DNA of 64,000 nucleotides from JAGSPQ01 sp038206395 (GCA_038206395.1 JBBRAX010000033.1:1-64000), one strand, 5' to 3'; counted from the stretch's first letter, positions 26,079 through 35,518 are shown. Notes: generated by a model from the sequence alone, not told the origin. Program-made: numbers and translations.

Positions 26079-28192
26079 CGGTTTTTTGTCTCGTTGAACT
26101 TTGGAAAAGTCAGCTTCGTGGTTGCGCCAGGGCCCACGCCGAACTCGAGCTGGCCGCCCAGCTGGCCTGCCAACGCTTTGATCAAGTGCATCCCCAGGCT
26201 TCGGGTCGCGGCGGCCTGGAAGCCGAGGGGGAAGCCCGGGCCGTTGTCGCTCACCAACAGCTCGATCTGCTCGAGGTGTTGCGCGACCGAGATCTTCACT
26301 TGAAGCGGGGCGTGCGAGCCGGTGAGTCCGTGCTTGAAGGCGTTGGTGATGAGCTCGTTGAGGATCATCCCAAACGGCATCGCCTGATCCATGGGCAGCG
26401 AGACCCCCGAGGTGGCGACGTCGAAGCTGACAGCTTGCCCCGCGTGTTGCTGGACCTGGGTGTTGATCACGGCCCGCGTGTAGTCGCCCAGCTCAACGGC
26501 CCCGAGATCCTTCGACTGGTAGAGCATCTCGTGCAGCAAGGCGATGGCGCCCACGCGGGTCTGACTGTTTTGAAAGGCGAGCAGCGCCACCGGGTCGGTA
26601 ACCTGCTGGGCGTGCAGCTTCAACAGGCTCGAGACGACCTGCAGGTTGTTCTTCACCCGGTGGTGGATCTCGGTCAACAGCACGCTCTTCTCGTTCACCG
26701 AGGCCTGAAGCAGCCGTTCGTCGCGCTTGCGCTGAGAGATGTCGCGCGCGATCGAGGAGATGCCGACCACGACCCCTTGGGTGCTGATGGGCGAGGCGGT
26801 GACCGACACATCCAGCAGCGCGCCGCTCTTGTGGATCCGGGTCGTCTCGAGCGCTTCGACCCGTTCGCCATGGGCGACACGCTCGAGCAGGTTGCGCTCC
26901 TCCTCTTGCAGGGTGCTGGGCACCAGGGTGGTCGCGGCCCGGCCAATCACCTCGGCGGCGGAGTACCCGTACAGGTGCTCCGCGCCCGCGTTCCAGGTTT
27001 CGATGACGCCCCGCAGGCTCTTGCTGGTGATGGCGTCGTGGGTCGACGCGACGATCGCCGCGAGCCGGGCCGTCGCCTCTTCATTCGAGCGGCGGTCGGT
27101 GATGTCGGTCTTGAGCACCATCCAGACGGGGCCGTATTCAGGGTGGTCGAGCGCGCTGGACGACGTTCGGCTCCAGATCACCGCGCCGCTGCGGGTCTGC
27201 TGTTGCTGCTCGTACGAAAGCGGGCCGTCGCGCAGCTTCTCGAGCGAGACGCCGACCGCGTTCCCGGACTCTCCTTCGAGCGTGCCGGGCTCGTACCCGA
27301 ACATCTTCTCGAGCCGGCCGTTGGCAAACACGATCTCGTTCCGCGCGGGGGCGATCAGACAGATCCCGTCGGTCAGATTCCGGAGCATGAACTCTTCATT
27401 GAGGCGGCGGGCGCTGATGTCTCGCGCGGTCATCGCCAGGCCATCGTCCAGCGCCACCACCTGGTAATGCATCCACCGGATCTTCGAGAGCGGGCTGGGC
27501 GAAGCCATCGCCGGCATCCGCGTCTCCTGTTCGAACGACTGCCGGGTCTCGACGACCTGCACCAGCCGCGGGAACAGCACCGACGAAAGCTCTGCTGGCA
27601 TCACCGCCAACAGGTTCGCGCCCAGGATGCGTTCGCGGGTGAGCCCGATGCGCGTGACCCAGACCGCGTTCGCATCGGTGATTCGAAAGTCGCGCACGAT
27701 CCCCGCCGCGTCGCGAATCGCGTCGAGCACCACGAACCCGTCGATCATCCCGTCGGTGGCGGCATGGAGCCGCGCCTCACTCCTGGTCGCGCGCTCGTGC
27801 GCCGACAGCAGCTGCGATGGGCTGGGAAGCGCGAGGGCTTTGGGCACCAGCGGAATCAGCATGCTGGCGGTGGTCAGCGAGGCGACCGCGGTCACCGCCT
27901 TCATTGATCCCGAGAGCCAGTAGAGCGGCGTCCACAGCGTCCACACCTCGAGCACGTGGGTCAGCCCGCACGAGATGATGAAGATGCCGAAGGCGACGAA
28001 CGCCCACCGAAAGGGCAGGTCGCGCCGCCGCCGTACGAAGTTCCCAAGCGTTAACGGAATCGACAGGTACGCCAGCGCGATCGCCACATCTGAGATGACG
28101 TGCAGCCACACCAGCTCCGGCCTCCACAGATAGCAGTGGCCGTGAGGCATGAAGCCGTCTTCAGAAAACCACTGATTCAAGAGCTCGAGCAT
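26075..28192 (-). CDS. ethylene-receptor-like histidine kinase (HisKA_2 type)
   Basis: 705 aa. The N-terminus (about 28-120) forms three membrane helices and closely follows the ethylene-binding domain of plant ETR1. Residues equivalent to ETR1 D25, Y32, C65 and H69 are D35, Y42, C75 and H79, all at a constant offset of 10. The local phrases (ISD..IA.AY.SIPL; F.I..CG.TH) also match. Cys and His bind the copper that holds ethylene. Three PAS-like domains follow (about 140-500). Then comes a HisKA_2/HWE-type phospho-acceptor (H511 in HHRVKNNL) and an HATPase (NELITNAFKHG, DNGPGF). Such kinases occur in cyanobacteria and other bacteria and may sense ethylene or light. The partner is the hybrid kinase just downstream (4-base overlap). 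Confidence 0.92.
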   Translation of the reverse strand: MLELLNQWFSEDGFMPHGHCYLWRPELVWLHVISDVAIALAYLSIPLTLGNFVRRRRDLPFRWAFVAFGIFIISCGLTHVLEVWTLWTPLYWLSGSMKAVTAVASLTTASMLIPLVPKALALPSPSQLLSAHERATRSEARLHAATDGMIDGFVVLDAIRDAAGIVRDFRITDANAVWVTRIGLTRERILGANLLAVMPAELSSVLFPRLVQVVETRQSFEQETRMPAMASPSPLSKIRWMHYQVVALDDGLAMTARDISARRLNEEFMLRNLTDGICLIAPARNEIVFANGRLEKMFGYEPGTLEGESGNAVGVSLEKLRDGPLSYEQQQQTRSGAVIWSRTSSSALDHPEYGPVWMVLKTDITDRRSNEEATARLAAIVASTHDAITSKSLRGVIETWNAGAEHLYGYSAAEVIGRAATTLVPSTLQEEERNLLERVAHGERVEALETTRIHKSGALLDVSVTASPISTQGVVVGISSIARDISQRKRDERLLQASVNEKSVLLTEIHHRVKNNLQVVSSLLKLHAQQVTDPVALLAFQNSQTRVGAIALLHEMLYQSKDLGAVELGDYTRAVINTQVQQHAGQAVSFDVATSGVSLPMDQAMPFGMILNELITNAFKHGLTGSHAPLQVKISVAQHLEQIELLVSDNGPGFPLGFQAAATRSLGMHLIKALAGQLGGQLEFGVGPGATTKLTFPKFNETKNR

Positions 28193-28270
28193 GTCTGCAC
28201 TTCCGCCGGGGGCAGCGGGTCGCCATCAAATTGAGGCACGAATGATTGCCGCTTTTTCAGCACCCTGTGA

Positions 28271-28483
28271 AGGGTCGATGAAGACCCTGCCTCTCTCTGG
28301 CGCGAACAGCTGGCCGAGCACGGAGGCGCCTCGGGCGTCCGTGTCGAAGGGCTCCTCGAGTCGCGGCTGGCCCGCGCCGAAAACCTGGCAGCGTATGGAA
28401 ACCCTGACGTGGCGGCGGGTGACATCACCGAAGCCAACTTCGCCGATTGGATCCGCGGCAGGCTCGAGCCTTTGACCGACTGA
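28271..28483 (+). pseudogene. orphan 3' gene fragment (about 70 codons, no start)
   Basis: An open frame that follows an in-frame TGA and ends in TGA at 28481. It reads as ordinary soluble protein sequence (SLWREQLAEHGGASG, then NPDVAAGDITEANFADWI) but has no ATG, GTG or TTG near its beginning. The upstream frames are closed. It looks like the C-terminus left from a lost gene, in an otherwise empty 300-base gap between the kinase start and the gene at 28493. Family not recognised. Confidence 0.35.
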
Positions 28484-28492
28484 CCTGGTTGC

Positions 28493-29218
28493 TCAGCGCT
28501 TGAAACGAACGACGACGGCTTGATTGACGGGGTCGGCAGTGACGAGCGCGGCCATCCCCTGCAACGAGGTTCCTGCGACGCCGCACTTCGCGCGAGGGCC
28601 TCCGATGATCGCCGCCTTCACGCGCGCCACCTGCCAGTCGAGGCTCACGCGCGGCTCGTCTTTCTCGGGCAGGTACTCCAGCACCTCGTCGAAGTAGCCT
28701 GCGCTCACCCCGGGCACTGACAACGCTCCGACGAGATCGAAGAGCCCTTTGAGGCACGGCATCAGCGACTTCTCGACGTGATCCCTGCCCTTCTCGTCGA
28801 GCCCGCTGAGCTGCGCAGACAGCGTCACCTTGCGCACCCCGGCAATTCGCGCCGTGAGATCTTCCATCGCCTTTGCGATCGCCACCTTCTGCGCCGACAC
28901 CAGCGCCCGCTGCTTCCACTCGGGCTTCTTCACCGCCAGCACCTTCGCCGACGCCTCGCCGTAGACCGCCGCCGCGCGATGCAGGCTCACCGCCTTCACC
29001 CCCACCTGCCCTGCCGCCGCCGTCGACGTCAGCGCGAAGGCCACGTCGCCCGAAGGCTTCTTCAGCGGCTCGGCCTTCAGCTCGCCCATCACCAACTCGA
29101 GGCCCGCCGCCGCTTCTTTCAGCTCGTCGCTCACCGTGAAGCGGCACACCGCGCGATCTGCGCACGCCCCCACCGGCGCTGCCGACAACACGCAGCTCAC
29201 CAGCGCCGCGAAGATCAC
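28493..29218 (-). CDS. exported protein of unknown function downstream of the Ser/Thr kinase
   Basis: 241 aa from the GTG that overlaps the kinase stop by 4 bases. A signal peptide is likely (FAALVSCVLSAAPVGAC). The rest is mixed alpha/beta with four Cys in the mature part and no motif that I know. Because it is the last gene of a cyclase-kinase-protein operon, it may be an envelope partner of the kinase's extracytoplasmic domain. This is inference. Confidence 0.72.
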   Translation of the reverse strand: MIFAALVSCVLSAAPVGACADRAVCRFTVSDELKEAAAGLELVMGELKAEPLKKPSGDVAFALTSTAAAGQVGVKAVSLHRAAAVYGEASAKVLAVKKPEWKQRALVSAQKVAIAKAMEDLTARIAGVRKVTLSAQLSGLDEKGRDHVEKSLMPCLKGLFDLVGALSVPGVSAGYFDEVLEYLPEKDEPRVSLDWQVARVKAAIIGGPRAKCGVAGTSLQGMAALVTADPVNQAVVVRFKR

Positions 29219-31197
29219 TGTTCCGCCTTTCGGGGCGCAGGCCGGGCGGCCGGCTTGCCTGTCACCTTCAGGTCGTCGAACCGGCACGAGAGGTTCCGGC
29301 AGCCCAGCGCGACCTTGCCGACCTGCCCCGCGAGCCCCGGCAACACCTTGTGCGCGAACCGCTGGCCGTTCACGAAAGCCTCGACGTCGATCAACCCCGC
29401 CTTGTTCTTCTGCAGCTTCAGCTTCACCTTGAAGCGCCCCAGCGGAACCTGCATCTCGTCTTCGACCAGGTTCGACAGATCGCGCGCGCTGTTGTCGGCG
29501 ACTTCGACCCCGTCGGGCGTGAAGTACCGCCACATCAGCCGCATCCCCGCTTCGGGAATTGCGTAGATGCTCACCTGCAGATCCTTGATGCGAAACGAGA
29601 CCTCACCGAACCGCTGCGCGTCGTTGACCAGCGGCGGGAACTCGCCCGACAGATCTTCCAGCTGAAGGTCGGACTCGATCGTGATCTCGTTCGCGGTGAA
29701 GTACCGCTGGCTCACGTACGCGCGCGGCACCAGCCGGGGGTTCTCGGACATGTCGGTGGGGTTGCCCCACTGCACCGCGGTGAGCGCGCCGTCTTCGAGC
29801 CGCCACACGCCACAGTGCGCGTTCAGCGACTCGCCTGAGTTCGTCGCCTGGCCGTTCGGCTCGAAGTCGAGCGAGAACCGGCCCTCGTCGTCCGTCTTGC
29901 TCGTCGAGAACAGCTCGTCGTCGGTGTCGCTGTACCACTGCGGCGCGGCCCGGGCCGTCGGTACCTTCCGTTCGCTCTGGGGCAGCGCTCTGACCACGAG
30001 CACCACCAACGCCAGTGCGCCCAGCACCATCAACCCGACCTTGAACCCCGACCACGTGCGGTCGACCACCGACGGCGGGCTCACCTTCGCCAGTGCGGTC
30101 GGGCGATCGGGCTGCGTGTCGCGATCCTCCTGCTGCGGCGGCACCGACGCGCTGCCGGGAATGCATGCCTCGAGCTGGGTGCAGACGTCCCCGGCGCTCG
30201 CCGGCCGCTGCATCGGGTCCGTCTCGAGCATCGAACAGATGAGCTCGTCGAGCCGCGGATCCAGGCCGTCGACCTTCGCCGAAGGATTCTTGAACCGACC
30301 AATGGGCAGCTCGCCCGTCAACAGCTCGTAGAGCATCACTCCCAGCGAGAAGAGGTCGGCCCGGTGATCGACGTGCTTCGCGTCGCGGCGCTGCTCGGGC
30401 GCCATGTAGTTGACCGTGCCCATCGCGACCGCTGTCGCGGTGAGCTCGAGGTTCTTGTCGCTGCCCCGCATCCCGGCGAGTCCGAAGTCGGCGACCTTCA
30501 CGTGGTTCCGCGCGTCGATGAGAATGTTCTCGGGCTTCAGATCGCGGTGAACGATCTTCTGTTCGTGCGCGTAGTCGATCGCGCGGCAGATCTGCACCGC
30601 GAGCCGCAGCGCTTCGGCTGGCGCCGGCCGCCCCGCATTCATCACGTCGCGCATCGTCTTGCCGACGACGAGCTCCATCGCAAAGTAGTAGTGCTCGCCC
30701 GCAACTCCGCGATCGATGATCTGGGTGATGTTCGGGTGCGACAGGGCCGCCAGCGCAGTCGCCTCTTTGTCGAACCGCGAGATGAACTCTTGATCGCGCG
30801 CGAGCTTCGGCGGCAGCAGCTTCACCGCGACGATGCGATCCAGCGACAGCTGCCGGGCGCGCCACACCTCGCCCATGCCGCCTTTGCCCAGCAGCTCGAT
30901 CAGCTCGTAGCCGGGAGTCTGCACCGCCGACTGGTGGACGAACGTGCCGTTGTCGGCGAGGGGCGTCGGGTTCTGCTTGCTGGGCGGCGAGATGGTCGGC
31001 CCCAGCGACGAGTCCTGCGCTGCGTTGGCCGGCCTGGCAGGCACCGCAGGCTTCGCGGCGACGTCCATCCGCCGCACCTCGAACTTGATCCCGCACGCGC
31101 AGGTCACCTTCTGACCCGACACGTAGACGCTGGTGTCATGGAGCCGCTGGCAGTTGGGGCAGCTCTGCGCCACCACCGACTGACGGGAAGGCCGCAT
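29215..31197 (-). CDS. Ser/Thr protein kinase with zinc-ribbon head and exported LamG-like domain
   Basis: About 660 aa. The first ~45 residues hold a zinc ribbon-like CPNC ... CAC (three Cys plus a fourth ligand possible). The kinase domain (about 95-355) has the P-loop GKGGMGEV, VAVK lysine, HRDLKPEN catalytic loop, DFG and APEQ. A membrane helix at about 385-410 divides it from a C-terminal beta-rich domain like concanavalin/DUF1080 jelly rolls (ending FDDLKVTG). The C-terminal part should be outside and could sense envelope conditions. The ATG at 31197 is used. A TTG 12 bases upstream overlaps the cyclase stop. Operon with the cyclase upstream and the exported protein downstream. Confidence 0.9.
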   Translation of the reverse strand: MRPSRQSVVAQSCPNCQRLHDTSVYVSGQKVTCACGIKFEVRRMDVAAKPAVPARPANAAQDSSLGPTISPPSKQNPTPLADNGTFVHQSAVQTPGYELIELLGKGGMGEVWRARQLSLDRIVAVKLLPPKLARDQEFISRFDKEATALAALSHPNITQIIDRGVAGEHYYFAMELVVGKTMRDVMNAGRPAPAEALRLAVQICRAIDYAHEQKIVHRDLKPENILIDARNHVKVADFGLAGMRGSDKNLELTATAVAMGTVNYMAPEQRRDAKHVDHRADLFSLGVMLYELLTGELPIGRFKNPSAKVDGLDPRLDELICSMLETDPMQRPASAGDVCTQLEACIPGSASVPPQQEDRDTQPDRPTALAKVSPPSVVDRTWSGFKVGLMVLGALALVVLVVRALPQSERKVPTARAAPQWYSDTDDELFSTSKTDDEGRFSLDFEPNGQATNSGESLNAHCGVWRLEDGALTAVQWGNPTDMSENPRLVPRAYVSQRYFTANEITIESDLQLEDLSGEFPPLVNDAQRFGEVSFRIKDLQVSIYAIPEAGMRLMWRYFTPDGVEVADNSARDLSNLVEDEMQVPLGRFKVKLKLQKNKAGLIDVEAFVNGQRFAHKVLPGLAGQVGKVALGCRNLSCRFDDLKVTGKPAARPAPRKAEQ

Positions 31198-31205
31198 GTC
31201 GGCCG

Positions 31206-32894
31206 TCAAATACCGGGAACGGTGGTGCTCAGGCCCACGATGCGCAGCGTATTGACGCCCTTCTCTTTGCCCTTCACCTGCAGCATCGACATCGGCTCGA
31301 CGAGGAAGCCCGGGCCCGCGCGGAGAACCGTGTGCTCGGTGGCCAGAATCTCACCGCCCTTGGCGAGGTTGCACAGGCGCGACGAAGTGTTGACGCTGTC
31401 GCCGATCGCAGTGAACTCGTGGCGTTCGTTGCTGCCCATGTAGCCGACGACTGCGGGGCCCGTGTTGACGCCGATGCCGACCTGAATCGGAGCGCGCCCC
31501 GATTCCATGCGCTGCTTGTTGATCAGGTTGACCTCTTGTTGCATCTCGAGCGCCGCCTTCAGCGCGCGCATCGCGTCGTCCGGGTGCGAGCTCGGAGGAC
31601 CCCAGACCGCCATCACGCAGTCGCCGATGAACTTGTCGAGGTTGCCTTCGTTCTTGAAGATCACGTTCGCCATGCCGGTGAAGAACGTGTTCAGCATCGC
31701 GACCGTTTCTTGCGGACTGTCGGCCTCGGCCATCGACGTGAAGCCGCGGATGTCGGCGAACAGGCTGGTGACCTCGGCGAGGCGGCCGACGCGCAAGAGC
31801 TCGACCTGGCCCTTCACCACCATCTCGGCGACGGCGGGCGACAGGAAGCGCGAGAGCTCGGCGCGGGTCACGGCTTCGCGCTCGATCTTCCGCGTGAGGT
31901 CCGAGTTCTCGAGCGCGATCGCGGCCTGCGAGGCGATCGCCGAGAGGATCTTGAGGTCTTTTTCAGAGAACGCGTTGGTGCGTTCGCGCGTGTCGCAGAA
32001 CAACACGCCCTGCAGCACCCCCTTCGACAGCAGCGGCACCGCCATCGCAGAACGAATGCCCTGGGCGACGATCGATTCCGAAGAGCTGAACCGCGAGTCG
32101 AGAATCGCGTCGGCCGTCAGCACCGCGCTGCGGGTCTCGGCGACGCGCTTGAGCACCGTGTCAGAGACCACGACCTCTTCCGCGGTCTCTTTGCGGCGCT
32201 TGATCGCCTGCGGCATCAGCTCGCCTTCTTCGGTGGCGAGGAAGACGACCGCGTTGTCGGCGGCCAGCAGCTGGAAGGCGACGCCGAGAATCTTGTCGAG
32301 CAGGCTTTTCAAATCGCGTTCCATGCCGACCAGGCGGTGGAACTCGTTCGCGATGCGCAGCTTCTCGTAGTCCTGCCGCAGCGCCTGCAGGTCATTGAGC
32401 TGCTCGACCGGGCGGAACTCGTTGTCTTCCTTCTGCTCGACCTGCGCCAGGAAGGCCGGCATCGACTGCGCGCTGGCGACGACGGTGACGCCCGGGGAAG
32501 TCGACGGCGTCGCGTTGATGCCCGACGTCTCACCCGAGTGGAAGACGAGCCGGCTGTTGCCCAGCGCGATCTCGTCGCCGTCGCGAAGCCGCAGCTCGCG
32601 AACCTTGCGGCCGTTGACGAAGGTGCCGTTCGACGAGCTGAGGTCGCGCAGCAGAAAGGTGGCGCCGACACGCTCGATGCTCGCGTGCTCTTTGCTGACT
32701 TCGCGATCGACGAGCCGCAGCGTGTTGTTCGGGTGGCGGCCCAGGGTCGTCTTCGTGCCCAGCGGAAACTCACCGTGCTTTCCGTCGGCGAAGCGTCCCG
32801 CGAGACGCGGACCTTTGACCTGACCCGGAGCGAAAACCTGCCCCTGGCGCCCTGCGCCCACTTCATCGGTAAGAGGAATCGGCGGCTGACTCAC
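31206..32894 (-). CDS. FHA-GAF class III nucleotide cyclase
   Basis: About 562 aa (GTG at 32894; an alternative TTG lies at 32927). FHA domain (about 45-125: LGRHPNN, SKEHASI, LSSSNGTF) that binds phosphothreonine, GAF domain (about 195-345), then a class III adenylate/guanylate cyclase domain (about 375-555). The cyclase domain has the metal Asp in FADIRGFT, a second metal Asp in FIGDCVMAVWG, and GDSVNTSSRL. The catalytic set looks complete. Base specificity cannot be read safely. FHA and downstream kinase in one operon suggest that phosphorylation by the kinase tunes cyclase activity. Confidence 0.92.
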   Translation of the reverse strand: MSQPPIPLTDEVGAGRQGQVFAPGQVKGPRLAGRFADGKHGEFPLGTKTTLGRHPNNTLRLVDREVSKEHASIERVGATFLLRDLSSSNGTFVNGRKVRELRLRDGDEIALGNSRLVFHSGETSGINATPSTSPGVTVVASAQSMPAFLAQVEQKEDNEFRPVEQLNDLQALRQDYEKLRIANEFHRLVGMERDLKSLLDKILGVAFQLLAADNAVVFLATEEGELMPQAIKRRKETAEEVVVSDTVLKRVAETRSAVLTADAILDSRFSSSESIVAQGIRSAMAVPLLSKGVLQGVLFCDTRERTNAFSEKDLKILSAIASQAAIALENSDLTRKIEREAVTRAELSRFLSPAVAEMVVKGQVELLRVGRLAEVTSLFADIRGFTSMAEADSPQETVAMLNTFFTGMANVIFKNEGNLDKFIGDCVMAVWGPPSSHPDDAMRALKAALEMQQEVNLINKQRMESGRAPIQVGIGVNTGPAVVGYMGSNERHEFTAIGDSVNTSSRLCNLAKGGEILATEHTVLRAGPGFLVEPMSMLQVKGKEKGVNTLRIVGLSTTVPGI

Positions 32895-32936
32895 GACGGC
32901 CAAAGACCCTAGCAGACGATTTAGCAAATGGGAGCT

Positions 32937-33821
32937 TCAGCGAAACGTGCCCGCCAACCCAATCGACGGGTACAGCGTCACGCCGCCCAGGTTCCGGGGC
33001 TTCCCCATGATTTGCGGGTTCACGAAAGTGTTGCCGCCCGTCAGCTCGGCGTAGACGGAAAGCTTCGGCAGGCCAGCCCGGATGCCGCCGGTCGCTCCGA
33101 CGAAGTGCATGTTCACTTCCGAGGGAAGCTGGAGCTTCTCTTCCAGGCAGCTGCAGGCCTCGACGACCTCGAGCAGGCGCAGCTCGACCGTCGTGCGGCT
33201 GTAGACGTACTTGGGCGAGAAATAGATGCCGAAGTACGGGCTGAAGTCGGCGCTCACGTACAGCGGCACTTCCACGTCCCAGCGGTCGAAGTTGCCGAGC
33301 TTCACCTTCTCGAGCACCTCGGTGACCGGGTTGCTGAAGAAATAGCGCGAGACCCCCAGGCCCACCGCAAAGTCGAAGCTCTTGCGGCCGCCCTGCCCTT
33401 CGCCGTCGCGGTCACCCCCGTGGAACACCCGGTACTTCGCGTCGACGCGCAGCGCGTTCATGCCGTAGCGGAGGCCGACGTCGAAGTCCTTCGCCACGCC
33501 GTAGCGGCCGTTGATTTCCCAGCTGGTCGACGGCGGCAGCACGGCCAGCGCCAGGGCCGTGGTCAGCATCGCTTCCTGGTCAGCTTCGCTGACGGTGAAG
33601 TTCTCTTTGTTCTGCGCCGCCTCGACGCCCTTCTTCGCCTGGTTCACCCCGTGGCCCAGAGCGTTCACGGCCTGGCCAGCCGGCACGTAGACCCCGACCG
33701 CCGCTCCGACGCGAATCTGGCCCGGCTGCAGCGTCTTGCCGGTCTGCATCGCCGACAGGTTGGTCGCGCACCCCGAGGTCACCACCAGCAGAACCAGCCC
33801 AAGCCCGTTCGATCGAGTCAT
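32937..33821 (-). CDS. outer-membrane-type lipoprotein of unknown function
   Basis: 294 aa from ATG 33821. Lipobox TSGC after a hydrophobic stretch. The mature part shows amphipathic beta strands with aromatic girdles and ends in GLAGTFR with Phe near the C-terminus, as in outer-membrane beta-barrels. A two-Cys CSC is found at about residue 218. It is 42 bases downstream of the cyclase start region on the same strand but reads as a separate unit. Porin-like or transport channel roles are possible. Confidence 0.7.
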   Translation of the reverse strand: MTRSNGLGLVLLVVTSGCATNLSAMQTGKTLQPGQIRVGAAVGVYVPAGQAVNALGHGVNQAKKGVEAAQNKENFTVSEADQEAMLTTALALAVLPPSTSWEINGRYGVAKDFDVGLRYGMNALRVDAKYRVFHGGDRDGEGQGGRKSFDFAVGLGVSRYFFSNPVTEVLEKVKLGNFDRWDVEVPLYVSADFSPYFGIYFSPKYVYSRTTVELRLLEVVEACSCLEEKLQLPSEVNMHFVGATGGIRAGLPKLSVYAELTGGNTFVNPQIMGKPRNLGGVTLYPSIGLAGTFR

Positions 33822-33898
33822 GCCCGATGGGTTGCCACGCGCAGCCAATCTGATCCCGGCGAGCGCTTTGGGGACTTCTGGTGTAGGGGAAGGCCAGC

Positions 33899-35479
33899 GT
33901 GCGAATCAAACAGCGGCCAGAAGACTTTTCGGTGAAGGAATCGTACCGGTACGACGAGGTCGAGACCGGGCGGTACCGCGTCTACATGATGGACAAGCAG
34001 AAGCTGTCGACCTTCGACGCGCTGTCTCGCCTGCGCGAGAGGTTCGGCCTCAAGCCCGGGGCGATCAGCTACTGCGGCCTGAAGGACAAGCAGGGCCGCA
34101 CCGAGCAGCTGATCGCGGTCGATGGAAAAGACATCGACATGCAGGAGCCCGACCTTCGGCTCAAGTTCTTAGGCCACACCGACCGGCCTCTGAGCGCCGC
34201 CAACACCACCAGCAACCGCTTCTCGGTCACCGTGCGCGCCGTCCGGCCCGAAGAGCTCAACCAGCTGAACCTGTCGGTCGCCGAAGTGAACCGGCTGGGC
34301 GTGGTGAACTACTACGACTCGCAGCGCTTCGGCTCGCTGAAGCACGGCCAGGGCTTCATCGCGAAGGACCTCATCCGCGGCGACTTCGAAGCCGCGCTCA
34401 AGAACTACCTCGCCCGCCCGTCGCCGCTCGATCGTTCGGAAGACTCGAAGGTGAAGGCGTTCTGGGCCGCCAACTGGAACCAGTGGGACGCGCGCTGCCC
34501 CTTCCCCGCGAACAAGAAGTACTTCCGGGTGCTGAACTCGCTGCGCGAAGATCCGAAGGACTACCTGAAGGCGTTTCTGCAGATCGACTCGGACTACCGG
34601 GCGATGCTGCTCTTCACCTTCCAATCGTACCTCTGGAATGAAGGCGCCCGCCGACTGCTGCAGCTGGTGCTGCCGCGCGAGCACCTCTTCCCGATGCAGT
34701 ACCAGGCCGGCACCCTGCTTCATCACAAGGACGCCGACCCCAAGGTCCTCAACTGGCTGCGCGATCTCACCTTCCCGCTGCTCGCTCCCGACTCGACCTT
34801 CAAGGACGAGAAGGTGCGCGAGGCTGCCGAGTGGGCGCTGGGCAAAGAGCACCTTCAGCTGAAGGATCTCGCGATCCCCGAGTCGCGCCGGCTGCTGTTC
34901 TTCAAGCACGAAGAAAGGCCGCTGCTCGTCTACCCCCACAAGCTCGTCCTCGGCCGCACGATGCCGGACGAGATGAACCGCCCGCTGATGAAGCTGAACG
35001 TCGCCTTCACCCTGACCCCCGGCAGCTACGCGACGCTGGTGGTCAAGCGCCTCTTCCACTTCAGCTACCGCGACGACACCCCTGACGAGATCCGCGCCAC
35101 CCAGGATCATGTCGAGAAGCAGAAGGCCGAGAGGTCGCCCGGCCAGTTCGCCAACCGCAAGCGCGAAGACCTCGATGAGGACGAGGATGACGACGACGGC
35201 GTGATTGAGGTCCCGAGCACCCCGACCCGGCGCGAGCGTTCGCCCCTGCTGCCTCCCACCCCCGCCGCCCGACCCGGCGCTGCTGCCCCGCCCGCCCCGA
35301 AGAAGGGCCGGTGGGTCGGCAAAGACGGCATGCGCCGAAAGCGAAAGCGTGAGAACAAGGGCGCCACCCCACCGCCCCCTGACAGCGGCGCCAACCGCCC
35401 GGAACGGGCCCCAAGGCCGGTTCGGGGCGAAAAACCCGCCGCGCAGGTTCGCAAGTCCGCGAAACCGTACCGGAAATAG
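33899..35479 (+). CDS. truD: tRNA pseudouridine synthase TruD with long C-terminal tail
   Basis: 526 aa, GTG start. Residues 1-~400 match TruD, which makes pseudouridine 13 in tRNA. The catalytic Asp63 is in YCGLKDKQGRTEQ, and the conserved NYYDSQRFG (TruD: N-F/Y-x-x-Q-R-F-G) follows at about 140. A tail of ~120 residues is not part of E. coli TruD (349 aa). It has an acidic run (DEDEDDDD), then Pro/Ala-rich and strongly basic segments with KKG, RRKRKR and KPYRK. It is disordered and probably binds RNA or ribosome. The core is somewhat longer than in enterobacteria. The first region lacks the exact E. coli spacing but all catalytic features are present. Confidence 0.9.
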   Translation: MRIKQRPEDFSVKESYRYDEVETGRYRVYMMDKQKLSTFDALSRLRERFGLKPGAISYCGLKDKQGRTEQLIAVDGKDIDMQEPDLRLKFLGHTDRPLSAANTTSNRFSVTVRAVRPEELNQLNLSVAEVNRLGVVNYYDSQRFGSLKHGQGFIAKDLIRGDFEAALKNYLARPSPLDRSEDSKVKAFWAANWNQWDARCPFPANKKYFRVLNSLREDPKDYLKAFLQIDSDYRAMLLFTFQSYLWNEGARRLLQLVLPREHLFPMQYQAGTLLHHKDADPKVLNWLRDLTFPLLAPDSTFKDEKVREAAEWALGKEHLQLKDLAIPESRRLLFFKHEERPLLVYPHKLVLGRTMPDEMNRPLMKLNVAFTLTPGSYATLVVKRLFHFSYRDDTPDEIRATQDHVEKQKAERSPGQFANRKREDLDEDEDDDDGVIEVPSTPTRRERSPLLPPTPAARPGAAAPPAPKKGRWVGKDGMRRKRKRENKGATPPPPDSGANRPERAPRPVRGEKPAAQVRKSAKPYRK

Positions 35480-35518
35480 AGACGCAATGAGGGGGGCGGG
35501 GCGCTCGTAGAGAGTGAT

